In this document: positions 35,230 through 46,706 of the stretch, piece by piece
Layout of the letters: each line of letters starts with the position of its first letter
Position numbering within the stretch: position 1 is the stretch's first letter
Source of the DNA: Moniliophthora roreri
Taxonomy: Eukaryota; Basidiomycota; Agaricomycetes; Agaricales; Marasmiaceae
Length of the DNA stretch: 64,000 nt
Direction of reading: 5' to 3'
Assembly: GCA_001466705.2 (NCBI GenBank)
Contig: LATX02000165.1
Location: forward strand, 283,696 to 347,695
The notes under the pieces: model-generated
Database searches by the model: none
Told to the model about the DNA's origin: nothing
The model's input: only the letters and a program-made list of their open reading frames with translations
Made by a program: the position numbers and the translations under genes

Positions 35230-36831
35230 TCAAACAGCACTCGACCTCGTCGGCCTGGTATGTCCCATTTCAAAGCTATCCAAAACGGATATTTCGTCTG
35301 ATCTTGTCAGAGGGGAGCCAGGTGCTTGGTTTGCTATATGTAAAGTGCTGACCGTTCCAGTTCGGTTTGACCAGGATTTCGAAACGCCGTCAATGAACAC
35401 CACGTCTTCCACCGCTGCCTTACTAATGTTGAGCATCATTCGGGTTGTGAGTATCCCAATGGCCGCGTGAAATGGCCTAATATGAAGAGGTGTCACGTTT
35501 CCGAGAGCCGACGCCATGAAAATGAAGACGTACCCGTAGCTAAACCATGGTACCCTTGTGATACCCTATCAACGAGTTAGGATCAGGAAGCGACCAAAAA
35601 AACCTTGGTACATACCACAACCATGAGATTGTTGAATATGAGAACGCAGGCAATGCTACATGACAATGAGTGTACATGTCTTGTTATCTCCAGAGGGTGA
35701 CTCACGCGAAGAAATAAAATAGATTGTCCCGCAATAATAGCGAGTATAATCCCACTCGAGAACCGCTCCTCAGTCGCAATGTGGTAGATTTAAGAGTCTT
35801 GTATAACGCGAATCCAAAAAGAACGCCTTCGTACGCCGTAGCTACATGAAGATTGATGAGATGGAACAGAACAAAAATGGAGAAGTATGAAACGGACCTG
35901 GCACCCACTGCGCCCACTCGACGCCCGAGTGTAACGTTGGGCATCCGGGCAAAGGTAGATGGATTGCATCAGCTATGAGAGCACCTCTACGTCGAGCGTT
36001 GAATACGAGTACGTAGAAGAACCCTGCTATGGAGCCCAAGAATAAGAGAAGATTGAAGATTGCTACCTATTGTCGACGGTGGACGAGCATTAGATATCAG
36101 GTATCAATAGATCATATCCGAAGACGTATACCTTTCTTGAACATTTGTACAGAGCATAAACGCGGAGTTGCATGATAATTTCAACGGACCAGAGGCTAAT
36201 TGCTCCTGCAAGGCGAGTAGTGGGGTCCATAATTATACACCTAGAGGAAGAGGGAACAGGGGTCAACATCGTGCGCAATAGTCGCTTTAGAGTGCCTACA
36301 ATTTATCATTCGTGATGCCAGGAATCGAAAAGGTGTGTATTTGTACAACGTCGAAGATGAGGAGAGTTATGGTGTAATATCGTATCTGTGCGTTGGGTCA
36401 GGGAGCTGCAGAGAGAACTAAGGAAGTGAGCGGAGCACACACCCAGAAAAACATGAACTTGTTAAAGGACCGTCTGGCGGGCTAGTGGCAGGACTTCAAT
36501 CAAGATGTGAACGTCGGGTGTGAGTAGGTTACCAACCCATATATACTTGATCTGTTGGGAGCTTTAGAAAGCATTGTAGCTGCTGATAAACCGAACTCAC
36601 TTCATCCTTTACAGTGTCCACTGGTGAACTCGTCAGAAAAAAAGCAATAAGGAGAATGACGATGAACCCACGATAGTCGTAAAGTCCCCATGTGAGAGCA
36701 ACCACTACAGCAACCTGTCAGCATCTACTCCGACTCCGATAGCCAGGCCGCGACGTACAGCAAATGCGTAACGGAACGAGGTTTCCCCGATAAAGTTTAA
36801 GGAAGTCGGCCTGCTCCTCTGGAGTGGTCAT
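35230..36831 (-). CDS. DUF6533-family multi-pass membrane protein, copy B
   Basis: Close paralog of the gene at 205-1780, on the opposite strand. The start at 36831 gives MTTPEEQADFLKLYRGN. The DUF6533 core follows (GLYDYL, then KDE and IKYIW), then the identical block LAGAISLWSVEIIMQLRVYA, five or more further hydrophobic segments, and a Ser/Thr-rich cytoplasmic-type tail ending SFEMGHTRPTRSSAV. The last exon is open throughout, unlike copy A, and the intron after SRK has a normal GT donor. It therefore serves as the reference for judging the damage in copy A. Function is unknown for the family. Confidence 0.83.
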
Positions 36832-38040
36832 ACCACTCTGCGATAGTCTGACGACGTGGCAACGGCTCTGGTGAAAAGGCGAAGAAATCGATCTCTGGGC
36901 GCGGAAACCCCAATTAAATACTGAAAAGGCCTGCGGCAGGATAAACTAATATCACTGGTTTTCCGCCTTCCCCGGGTCGCACCCACAGGAACAGACACGA
37001 CTGTTCTGAACTGTCACAATCAATCAACTTGTGAACGGTTCCTGGTAAGAAGGCGTTATGGTGGCGTTACCTCTGTAGGGAACGGTAACCGTCGGCACCA
37101 GCCGTTCATGGGCTGTACTCATCAAGCTTTCAGGTCGATACCGCGATCGATACGAAGCAGCTATGACCGTTCGAATATAACGCGTTCATGAAGTTGCCCG
37201 AGTGGTTTTGCGGTAGTTCCTAGGACGGTTTCCCGGACGGATAGCTGCGCGTGCGCCCACGGTCGAGAGCAGACACCGACTCCCGCAAAGCAACGGGGGC
37301 GGATATGTCGATATTTCAATTGTTACGAGGTATTGCCGAGGCACGCACCTCGGGATCACGACAACTCCATTCCACCTCTCAAGAAGGCTATGCAGGTCAC
37401 GACTAAACTCAAATTTTGACATTTTCAGCTTGTACACCGCCGTGTGGCTCTTCTTGAACAAGCTAGTCATTGATCTGATTACGTGCATAATTGTACTTCT
37501 GCGATTGCGGCAGTCTCAGTGAAGGTATACTCATAGGATAACGGGTTCTCGCACCTTCATTCAGGGATGAAAGTTTTCTTAGTCTAGGGTCTGCGTTATG
37601 ATGCTGGTCCAGGAACCGACAGTGCATACGCACAGATGAGTTCATGGTAAACAAATACGGCCNGGGGGGGGGGGGTTTGGCAGTGTTATATAAAATTAGG
37701 TTTTCCTGGGCCTTGAAATATTACACGACTTGCACATGGTAGTGCCTTTTCCGCCAAGCAGCGAGGCTGTTCGTGTCCTCCCTCGTCATTCTTGCAGTTG
37801 TCTTGTGGTGAGATGAGGTGACGTTGACATCGTCTTGGTCTTGTCTGTTACGTGAAAGCAAGAACAATCAAGTATTTGCGGCAGGTTCTCATTCGCTGTC
37901 ATCTCAACGCGTCAGCTTATCGCCAATCTTGAAGGAGCTTTCACGTACATTCCAAGTTCCAGGAAGCACTAATCCTTTAAATACCTTCTCCCTCCTCTCC
38001 CTGTGCTTTCCTAGGCCCGAGGGATCCCGCGATGCAATGT
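36832..38040. other. Intergenic with one unresolved base and a poly-G run
   Basis: The only ambiguous base of the window (N at 37663) is followed by twelve G (37664-37675). This looks like a sequencing or assembly problem at a homopolymer. No gene was recognised in the rest of the stretch. Confidence 0.6.
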
Positions 38041-38452
38041 CTACTGCGATTGGATAGTGTTTGTTTCATCTTCAATGATTGTGGGTTTGATGATGGGAAA
38101 TCGAGGGATAAAAGAGTATGTTGAAGCTGTAGTGGCTGATGATGAAGAATGCTCGTCGGGAGGTGTCATATGGTGAGCGTCAAGAGTCAAGCTAGTCAAA
38201 CGCGGGTTGCCAATGCCACGCGCGCTAATTGCCCTCCGCGCCTCGGCAGTTCTTATCTCAGGCACGCTCCCAATTCTCAAATAAATAATAATGGTAGTAA
38301 TAATACAGTCATGGTGTTGTAAGTGTGATGAGTACAAAGGTATCTTTAAATAACAATAAGACCAGCATGACAACATACGGCTTCGGGAGTTACCACGAGA
38401 ATCTGAGTTGTTCATCGATGGGATATACCGGCGGACTGGAGACATCACCCAT
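38041..38452 (-). CDS. Possible small two-exon gene or 3' exons of a larger one
   Basis: From 38452 a minus-strand frame reads MGDVSSPPVYPIDEQLRFS. An intron (GTAACT...GGGAG) can join it in frame to CVPEIRTAEARRAISARG, and the frame continues through SSSSATTASTYSFIPRFP to the stop at 38041. The Ser/Thr/Pro-rich end resembles cytoplasmic tails of fungal membrane proteins. I found no membrane segments upstream, and a TTAG acceptor just before suggests missing exons. Not recognised; weak support. Confidence 0.28.
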
Positions 38453-39544
38453 TGTTTCGGGCGCATCTAACGGAATTCAGGCTGAGTTGGATTGTAACTG
38501 AAAAAATCTACGACGCACCAAAGAAACTAGAAACAACGAAAGCCTGAAGTCTACCCTCGTTAAGCGAATGAAGTCTTTAGCTATAAGCCCGTAGGGGTGT
38601 CAAAATAGGCTCATGACGGACGAATCGTCCGGTGGTAGCGGGTAAGGCGTTACCTAGGCCGATACTAAGCAGACTAAGTACACGTTCAATGTTTCCACCG
38701 GCGTAGAAAAACATTCGCATGCTTCGAACTGTTCATCATGGTGTACAAATCAGAACCTGCATGACGGGTACCATGTTTGATTGGATAACCAAATAGAACT
38801 GGCGGTACCTAGGCTCCTAGGATAGGCAGATATGTTGATACTGAGAAAACATGAGGCCTTGTTTCCTGTCGTCGTGGGGAATCTCGTTGCACACGTTGAC
38901 CCCGAGAGCAGCTCGGAGAGACGAGAGATGTCTGAAGCCGAGTCTTCGAGCTGTGCATGGCACATACCGCTACCCCACTCTTCTGCCGCAAATCACAAGA
39001 GCCCTTCACACGATATGAGGGCCAAAACAGGCGTAATGAGAAAATCTTTACAGTTCACATGGATTCCAAACCCATCATCGAAACTGCCTTCTGACCGAAC
39101 GACCTTCGCTCAACACTGCTGGCGTAAGAGATTTGGGAGAATCTTCTGAGCAACCGGGTTCGGGTGCCATTGAATGAACTAGACAAGTGATCGTCCGCAG
39201 GGAAGAAGAGTCATCATATCGGCAGTGGTGTTGAGCAAGACGTGAGAATGAGCAATCCCGGCAGCATATCTGCACCGGTGTGCAAAAACGGGAAGTCCGA
39301 ACGCGCTTCCGAGAGCTATTGATGTTTTGCTGATGATGGACGCGGGCAAGATGGAACGCCGCCTTCCTTTTTTGGCGAGTTATGATGTAGTCATTAGGCG
39401 CGCGTGGTGAAAAAATTTTTCGAAAAACGCCGCTAGCTAAATTTAGGCCCTGGTATCCCATCCAAAGAGTAAGAATAACTACAAGTTTTGCGGCAGACTC
39501 CCAATTTCCCATACCCTACAGACCTCCACAACTACTTAGCCTCC
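38453..39544. other. Intergenic, no gene recognised
   Basis: About 1.1 kb upstream of the possible small gene and downstream of the SGNH hydrolase. Frames here lack recognisable domains and no repeat was noticed. Confidence 0.3.
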
Positions 39545-41221
39545 TCACCACTTATCCTCCGGCTTCAAACCCCACTTGTTCAACCAGTCAATAAACTGGT
39601 CGGCAATGTGTCGCATGCCGGGTACGTTAGGATGGAGGTTACTACAGATTCATTACCCCCATGCAACTATAATAACGAACGAAACGTACTCAAAGACATC
39701 ATCCCAACCAACCCAACCTGTAGTATTGACCAAAAAGACGTTTTTATCGCCTATCGAGTGTCTACATTATTCCACGTTCCTTAGTGCTTGAGTGCATGGG
39801 AGGAGAGCGAGGTACCTAGCGCCCACGATTCGCTGGTACGCTCCATCATAGTAGTAGGTTATCGAGCCATTTGCGTTTGGCCAGCCCCACTTGAGCCATA
39901 GTTAGCAGTGTTACTGACGCACGTGTGGGCCTGCAACGTACAGGAGTAAACACGAAAACAGGCTGACGAGGGTAAAGTCCTCGGATGCGAGTCAGGAAGT
40001 CGGTGTATACCTGAACAAAAAGTAATTCATCGGACCGTCAGCAAAAAGATACGGACGCTTTACCTGGATGAATCCACCGGCTGTTACATTCTGCGAGGCG
40101 TCGTTTGCTCTGCTCTCGTCAACATGAACCGCCATACAGAAAAAGGTGTGAAGACAAACCCGATATGAATAACAAGATGCGTTGGCGCGGGAACGTCTCT
40201 AGCAAAGTTCCACGGTGTAGTGTAGTTGTGATCTACCGTCCAAAAGTATCCCGTGTCTTCTGTCTGCAAACATTATCAGTTGTCATGTAAGTACTTTATC
40301 AATGGAAGTCGTACCCTGAAATACATAAACGAAACACCATGTTGATTCCCATACGATACCATATCCTATTTCCGAGCCACTGTCAACGCGAACCCTCACC
40401 AGAAAGAACTTGGGCGTACAGTCAAAGTAGCACCTGGCTGAGCATTGATCCTTGTCTCGGCTTTGAAATGTTCTCCGAAGAGGAACGGCCAAGCTTGGTT
40501 AACGCCTTGAGGGAGGAATTGACCCTGTGTGCCGGGTCCAACACCCTAGTCAGCTCAATTTGGTGCGAAGAATGAGAGAGAAAGCAGGTAAATCGACGTA
40601 CAGCAGAAAGAGAGTCTCCGATGAATTGGAAGGTCAATTTGGATGGTTTGTATGGGAGCAGTCTCGCATCCTGCGTATACAAATCTCATTCAACGGGGAA
40701 GGTGCCAATGAAAGGACCGCATACTGAATTGAGGATAATACTTTGAAGGTCGATTTGATTATTCTGCCATCCCTCGACGTTTAATCTGACCAGCGTGCTT
40801 TCCTTCTCACGCCCTGGTTTCAACGCAGAGGTGAGAGGAATCTCGGTGATGCCCTGTGTAACATTGACAGTGAAATAGTCTTGGTAGTCGATAGATACGC
40901 CAAGTGGTGGGACTGATGAGGTGTGTGGTCCGAGCTCGAGACTGAGAGATTTGAGGTTTTTGGTGTTGAGTTTGAGGCCTGACCCTGCCCTGTAGAGCTT
41001 TTTTAACGGGCTTGTTTAATGGCATGCTTGGAGATGCCACAAGGATAATAAACGCACCACCAGGTACGAGGTGTATCATCCCAACGACCGTGGAAGTAGA
41101 TACAAGGATCCTTGTTGCTGATCTTGATTGTTGGATCTGGAGCTGCCGAGGTCGCAAGGATCAACAACGACAGAACGGTAGTGCCCATCATCTTGAGAGA
41201 GACAAGGTGTGGTGTCGACAT
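39545..41221 (-). CDS. Secreted SGNH hydrolase (carbohydrate esterase-like)
   Basis: The start at 41221, or an internal Met ten codons on, yields a signal peptide (MMGTTVLSLLILATSAA). A beta-sandwich-like N-terminal domain carries DPCIYFHGRWDDTP and GPHTSSVPPLGVSIDY, a layout seen in two-domain SGNH esterases. Block I is FIGDSLSAGQF, with the nucleophile Ser (near 40611-40619). Block III is HIGANDAS. Block V is LHPNVPGMRHIADQF, with the catalytic His. The C-terminus is WGLKPEDKW. About ten short introns and no breaks. Deacetylation of a polysaccharide such as xylan or a glucomannan is plausible by family but the substrate is inference. Confidence 0.8.
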
Positions 41222-41687
41222 AGTTGCACGCTCCCCAGCTTAAGTAGCCAAAATGAAACTTTCGAAATGGTCATGAGGGAGGTGTCGGTTGACCGAAAAA
41301 TTTCCGTGATGTTGAGCAGGTGTACCTTGACATTCCGCTGAGACGTAAAGGTTAAATGTTTGAGGCGTTGAGACCATAAATAGCCAGTGTGAGGCGTCAC
41401 CTGAGTGGGCTCCAAGGACGGGTAGAACCTGGATTTTCGGGTTTAATTTGCTATATAGATTCACGCTATCCCGCCAGTTGTAAGTGCAGCCCAATCCGAG
41501 TCTGTATCGCTTGTTTTTTGATGGAATAAGGGAAAATCGGTCCAGACGGTCCAAATGGAACTCTGGAAAAATTCCGTGGCTGTGGTGGTCCCAGGGCGGT
41601 CCACGGCTTTGTCATCAATTCCACAAGTCGCAACGTCCCGGGCTGAGCAAAGAGATCCATCATCGACCATCAGCAATTCTGCAGGAA
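41222..41687. other. Divergent promoter region, SGNH hydrolase / NST1
   Basis: 466 bp separate the two divergent start codons. Plus-strand frame runs in from 41484, but the likely NST1 start is the ATG at 41688 (GAAATGGCG). No TATA box was clear. Confidence 0.4.
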
Positions 41688-44600
41688 ATGGCGGTGACTC
41701 GTTCGGGCCAACCTAACCAGCAACCTCAACAGCCAAGTCAAGTTTCTATCGGCAAAAAACCCATGACTTACTCCCAACAAAATACGCAGCAACAACCTCA
41801 GTCGACCACTCGTCCCAGTGCGCGTGCCCAGTCAAAGGCACCTATTCCTCCCCATGCGTATTCTCAACAGCAAGCCGGCCAGCAGAGTGGACATAATCAA
41901 TCTGCAAAGCATCGGGCAGCCGGTGCTGGTGGCGGCGGGGGCAGCGGAGGAGGTGGAGGTGGAGGAAATCAGAAGCACAATTCCAAGATCTGGAGTACGA
42001 GTACGACAGAGGAAAGGGAGAGGATCAAAGAGTTTTGGTTAGGGCTGGGCGAGGAAGAAAGACGAAATTTGGTCAAGATCGAAAAGGACACAGTGTTGAG
42101 GAAGATGAAGGAGCAACAGAAACACAGTTGCAGCTGTGCGGTCTGTGGTCGGAAGCGGTGAGCTGAAATTTTTTTTTCTATATTCTAGTCGATATCTTTA
42201 CTGACGAACCCTTGAATTTCCTTGTTATATGCAATTTTCTTTAAACTATGAATAGCAATGCAATAGAAGAAGAGCTCGAGGTACTGTACGATGCTTATTA
42301 CGAAGAGCTAGAACAGTACGCGAACTACCAGCAGCGATACCTCACCTCGGGCGGCACAATCCCACCTCCTCCAGGTCCCGGTCCTTTTCCAGGCTCAGTA
42401 GAGCTCGACAAGGACGGCGCCGTAATCGGTCATCCTCACGTTCCTCATCCTCAGCAACAGCAAGGCAAACATCCTCCAGCAAGAGCAGGTAAAGGCTTGC
42501 AGCAGCAGCAACCGCAACAGCCGCAGCCACAAGTCAATGGTAGAGGAAAACAGCCTCAACATCCTCAACCGACACATAGAGGTCATCAACATCCACATCC
42601 GCATCCACATCAACATCCACACCCGCATCAGCGCATGGAGAGCGAATTTGATGATGATGACAATGACGAGGATGAGTACGAAGAAGAGGAAGATGAGTAC
42701 GAAGAGGACGAGGAAGAGGAGGAGGAAGAAGAGGAAGAAGAAGAGGACGACCTCGCTCTGGAAGACGAATACGATAAGGGTCAACAACGTAGGCGTCCTC
42801 CAGGCGGCAATCCACCAGTTAATGCGAACAATGGCCGAGTGGCAGATCGAAAAACTTCGCAAGTCAACGGTATTGCTGGAAAGGGCGCAGGCGGTCAAGA
42901 CGGTCTATTCAACCTAGGTAGCAGTCTAACTGTAACCGGTGAGTCCCAATCGGCCTTTCCTTCTCTCACCAGACCCACATCACGATCGGCTTCTATTTGA
43001 AACCCGCGGTTGTTCCTTGTGTGGCTGATGCTAACCAATCTGTTCCTTTTTTCCCATATCACCGCTCCAACTCACCTATGGGTACTATCAAGGCCCGGGC
43101 AATATCTTAACCGTAGCGGACGATCTACTCAAGAACGATGGTCAAAAGTTTCTTGAGATGATGGAACAGCTCGCCGAACGGAGAATGCAGAGAGAAGAAG
43201 ATGCGGCCAAAGGTGTTGCGGATGATAGCGAGTAAGGCTTCGTTTCGTTCATAACATAACACACAACTCTTTGCCGCCCGGCCGCCCTTGCCCTTTATCT
43301 TTCATTCACGTTCTGGCCCGATTCTGATCGTTCTATGTTTTGTTGTTTCAGAGATGAGGACGAGGGTGATGAAGACGACGAGGACGACGAGGACGATGAG
43401 GATGACGAGGACGATGAAGATGATGAAGATGACGAGGAGGAAGAGGTGTGTTTTCGTATTCTCTCGTCTTATACTTTTAGCATGGCATGGCCTCCCCCTT
43501 TTTCTTTCTGTGGCTTTGGCGTTATCGATGGACGAGAAAACCGTTTATGATTTCATGCCTTGCCTGGACCTTCAATTACAGCAGCTCGATCCTATTGAGC
43601 TGAGATGCCACTTCACTTGACCTCACCTCACCTCACCTCACCTCACACTGCCTGCTTCGTGCGAACGTCATACTCATTCATTTCTTTTCACGGCAGGTCA
43701 TGACCGAGGAGCAAAAAATGGAAGAAGGCAAACGCATGTTCAGCATATTTGCGGCTCGGATGTTTGAACAACGCGTATTGCAGGCTTATCGGGAGAAAGT
43801 CGCTCAGGAAAGACAGCTTCAGTTACTACGGGAGCTGGAAGATGAGGACAAGTTGACCAAGGAGAGGGAAGCGAAGAAGCAGACTGCGAACCAGAAAAAG
43901 AAGGATAAGAAGAGGTGGGTGTTTCCTTTTCTGTTTTCGCAGTTCTTTCCCTTTTGGGTGATGGTGTTTTACGCTCCAACACCTCATATATTTGTCGATC
44001 ATGATGGGAACCTTCCGGGGTACCTGCGGCTACGCCTAGGCTTATACCCGTAGCTCCATCGATTTCGATTGAGTAGAGCACAAGGTAAACACACGGTCGG
44101 GTCGTATGATGGGCATGTCCAATAACCAACGTCCTCACCCTCTCCTCGTGTCATCCAGCTCCCTTACTCCGGCCCTGTCTTCCATACGTGCTGTTTTTAA
44201 TTCCGCGTTGGAGTTTTTCCCAGTTACTCAAAAGCCATCATGACCCTTGTTGTCCTGTTCTACATCATCTATCACGTCGCGATGAAATTTTTGGTTTTAT
44301 TCATTTTGGCATCGCTCTCTGTTCTTATCTTTCCTCCGTCTCCATCTAATCCGATTGACGCGTTCCCGACACCGATTACTAATTCGCTGGTTGTTTTGTA
44401 TTCTCATAGGCAGCAGAAGCTTGCAAAAGAAGAGGAAAAGGCGAAGAAGGAGGCTGAAAAGGCGGCTGAGGAGGCCGCGTCAAAGGCTAAGCAGGTTGCG
44501 TTGGAAGAGGAGCAGCGCAGGAAGCGAGAAGAAGACCGTGCAAAACGGGAAGTTGCGCGTAAGGCGCAAGAGGAGGAAAAGGCACGGAAGGATGAAGAGA

Positions 44601-46075
44601 GGAGGAAACGCCTCGCGGAAGAGAAAGAGAGAGAGGCCGAGAGAGAGCGAAAGCGTAAAGAAAAGGAGGAGAAACTAAGGGCTGAACGTCGGGAGAAAGA
44701 GGAACGGGATCGCAAAGCTAAAGAAGAACGGGAAGAAAAGCTACGGATAGAGAGAGCTGAGAGGGTTGCCGCCGAGAAAGCTCGCAAGGAAGAAAAGGAA
44801 CGGGAAGAGAAAGCCGAACGAGAGCGAAAAGAAAAGGAACGCAAAGAGAAGGAAGAACGGGAGAAAGAGGCCAAGGAGAAGGCTGCTCAGCAACAAAAGG
44901 AGCAGCAGCAGAAGGCGGGGAGAAGTAACCGCAATGCTCCTACTTCTCCGCGAAACGCGACAGCGTCGGGTTCTAATGGTAGGGCAAACGGTCAGACGAA
45001 GAAGATCCTCAACAAACCGCCTCCTGTTAATGCTACTGCATCATCGTCTAATAGCGCGAGCAGCTCTATGGCTTCTTCGTCTGGTGCTGGACCCCGGCCT
45101 GGCCCTGTACTGCAGCCCCAGCCCCAACAGCCTCTTCAAACGCAGCATGCCCCTCGACCCATCGCATCACAAGTATCAGCGCCCTCGACGCCTATAAACG
45201 CTCAGATTCCTTCCCACATTCCTCCTCAAACCCCCATGTTCCAGCCTCCAGGTATCATATCTCAGCCCATGTCTCCAAGATTACCTGGTTTTCAGCAGTC
45301 ACCGTTCGGGTTTGGAGGGCCTTCGATGCAGCAAGGTCCTCCTCCTGTGGGTCCACCTCCTCCAAATCTTGGCCCGTCACCGCTACCCAGGAACTTTGGA
45401 GCACCACCACCACCGGTCGGAAATGCTCCCAGTCCTTTCGATCCTGCAACATCTTTCAACCGTAATGGTCCTCCAGCACCCATCGGTCCACCACCGAAAT
45501 CGGCGGGCATACTGCCTTCGTCGCCTTCATCGGCATTAGCTATAGGTTCCTCGGTGTTACCACCTCAGGCACCTAGACGCATGTCAATTGTGGAACCTAT
45601 CGGTGCACCAGGACCCATTGGCCGTCCGCTGGCGCCGATTGCTAGACCATCAATAAGCGGCAGCAGTGCTGCAACTGGAGATAGCAGTGTTGGCCCGAGC
45701 TCCGGTTCAGGATCACCTGTAAGGCGCAGCCCAAGTCCAAAGGGTGCCTTGGGTTCATCAGCGCTGGTTACAGATGACGATGAGGTCATTGGAGGATCTA
45801 CAGGTCGAAGAGCGTCGAATGCACCTGTCTGGCCTGGTACAACCAGTCCACCGAGGTCTGCAGCACCCTGGGGTGGTCCAGGCCCTATAGGTGCGGGAGT
45901 GCCTGGGCATGGAATAGGTGGTGTTCATGGTCCTCCAGGATTTGGAGCACCACGACCTCCTTGGAGCGCCATAGGTATGCCCGGAAACCCGGATTGGCAT
46001 CAACCAGCACCGAATGGGTTTTATCAGAGTCCGTTTGTAGGACATAATGCGACGCCGCCGCCCCATTCTAGTTGA
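41688..46075 (+). CDS. NST1: Nst1-like salt-tolerance/stress-response protein
   Basis: Members of the family were described as negative regulators of salt tolerance in yeast; they are cytoplasmic, coiled-coil proteins. The N-terminus [15 protein letters not shown] is Gln-rich. It leads to the Nst1 signature [20 protein letters not shown] and [10 protein letters not shown], then [20 protein letters not shown] His/Pro/Gln-rich stretch, a long Asp/Glu tract, and [20 protein letters not shown] follow. A second acidic tract leads to [20 protein letters not shown] and about 170 residues of Lys/Glu/Arg-rich coiled coil (44410-44930). The rest is a Pro/Gly/Ser-rich tail ending [10 protein letters not shown]. 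Introns lie after CGRKR, VTG, DDSE, EEEE and KKR. The last (43915-44409) is 495 nt, far longer than others in the window. Confidence 0.9.
43374..43445 (+). repeat. GAC/GAT/GAG codon repeat (acidic tract) in NST1
   Basis: About 70 nt of imperfect GACGAGGAC-type repeats encode an almost pure Asp/Glu run. Acidic tracts are usual in Nst1 proteins, and this one is prone to slippage. Confidence 0.85.
43621..43645 (+). repeat. (CCTCA)5 microsatellite in an NST1 intron
   Basis: Five perfect CCTCA units lie within the intron between the second acidic tract and the exon starting GTCATGACCGAG. Confidence 0.9.
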
Positions 46076-46461
46076 AAGGACTTGTCTCTCTCTCTTATAC
46101 ATACATACGAGTACTTCCCCCCTCCATTTGTACCCTCGATCCTACATATGTGATACAACATCGTTTTCTTGCGTCCTGGAAGCCGCCGGCTGCTTTTTGT
46201 TTTCCTCGTCGCAGTTGCTTCTATAATTCATTCATCCATACTAGCATTGCCATCTTCCCCCGATAGTGCACATCCATTTATTTGGCACAGAAACCAAGAT
46301 ATATTATTGAAATTGAATCTGGATATTGGACTGAATTAATGTGTGAAGTGTTGTGAAACTTGGAGGCAGAGTCCCGGAGTCTACGCACGGACCAGCCGCT
46401 CGCGTGAGTGTAACGCAACCAAAATCGTTGCCATCAGTACCTGGTTTCAACATAGTCTTTT

Positions 46462-46485
46462 GTCCCCTTCGGGGTGACATACGAA

Positions 46486-46516
<31 letters not shown>

Positions 46517-46583
46517 GGCCCCTGCACAAGGATGACACGCTTTTCCGGAGTGGTAGACCTACGGGTCTCAATATTTATTTTTT
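46462..46583 (+). ncRNA. U6: U6 spliceosomal snRNA, second copy
   Basis: It starts GTCCCCTTCGGGGTGACATA, carries the same ACAGAGA box and internal stem-loop as the copy at 20937-21056, and ends ...CTCAATATTTATTTTTTG, a T-rich Pol III terminator. The transcribed part is essentially identical to the other copy while the flanks differ. It lies about 390 bp downstream of NST1. Confidence 0.95.
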
Positions 46584-46706
46584 GTTTTTCTCTTCAATTC
46601 GTCCCTCACGGATTGTTTTGCTATAACATATTTATAAAGCTTCTAAACCCAGAACAAATATGCAGGGAGAAATTTTTGTGCAATCTAACGAGGAACAGGG
46701 TTTAAT

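Noticed and set aside
37193..37270. tRNA-like start (GCCCGAGTGG resembling an A box)
   Set aside because: No B box (GGTTCGA-type) at the right distance and no cloverleaf acceptor stem could be paired.
42395..42898. Long antisense frames opposite NST1 acidic and His-rich repeats
   Set aside because: They are mirror products of low-complexity codon repeats (GAG/GAC and CAT/CAC) and contain no domain.
44240..44409. Membrane-type N-terminus ([19 protein letters not shown]) fused to the Lys/Glu-rich coiled coil
   Set aside because: The segment lies inside the 495-nt intron. A TCATAG acceptor and correct phase join the upstream Nst1 exon to the coiled coil, which fits the family far better.
44404..44874. 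156-codon antisense frame rich in Ser/Phe/Arg
   Set aside because: It is the reverse reading of the Lys/Glu/Arg coiled coil; composition explains it fully.
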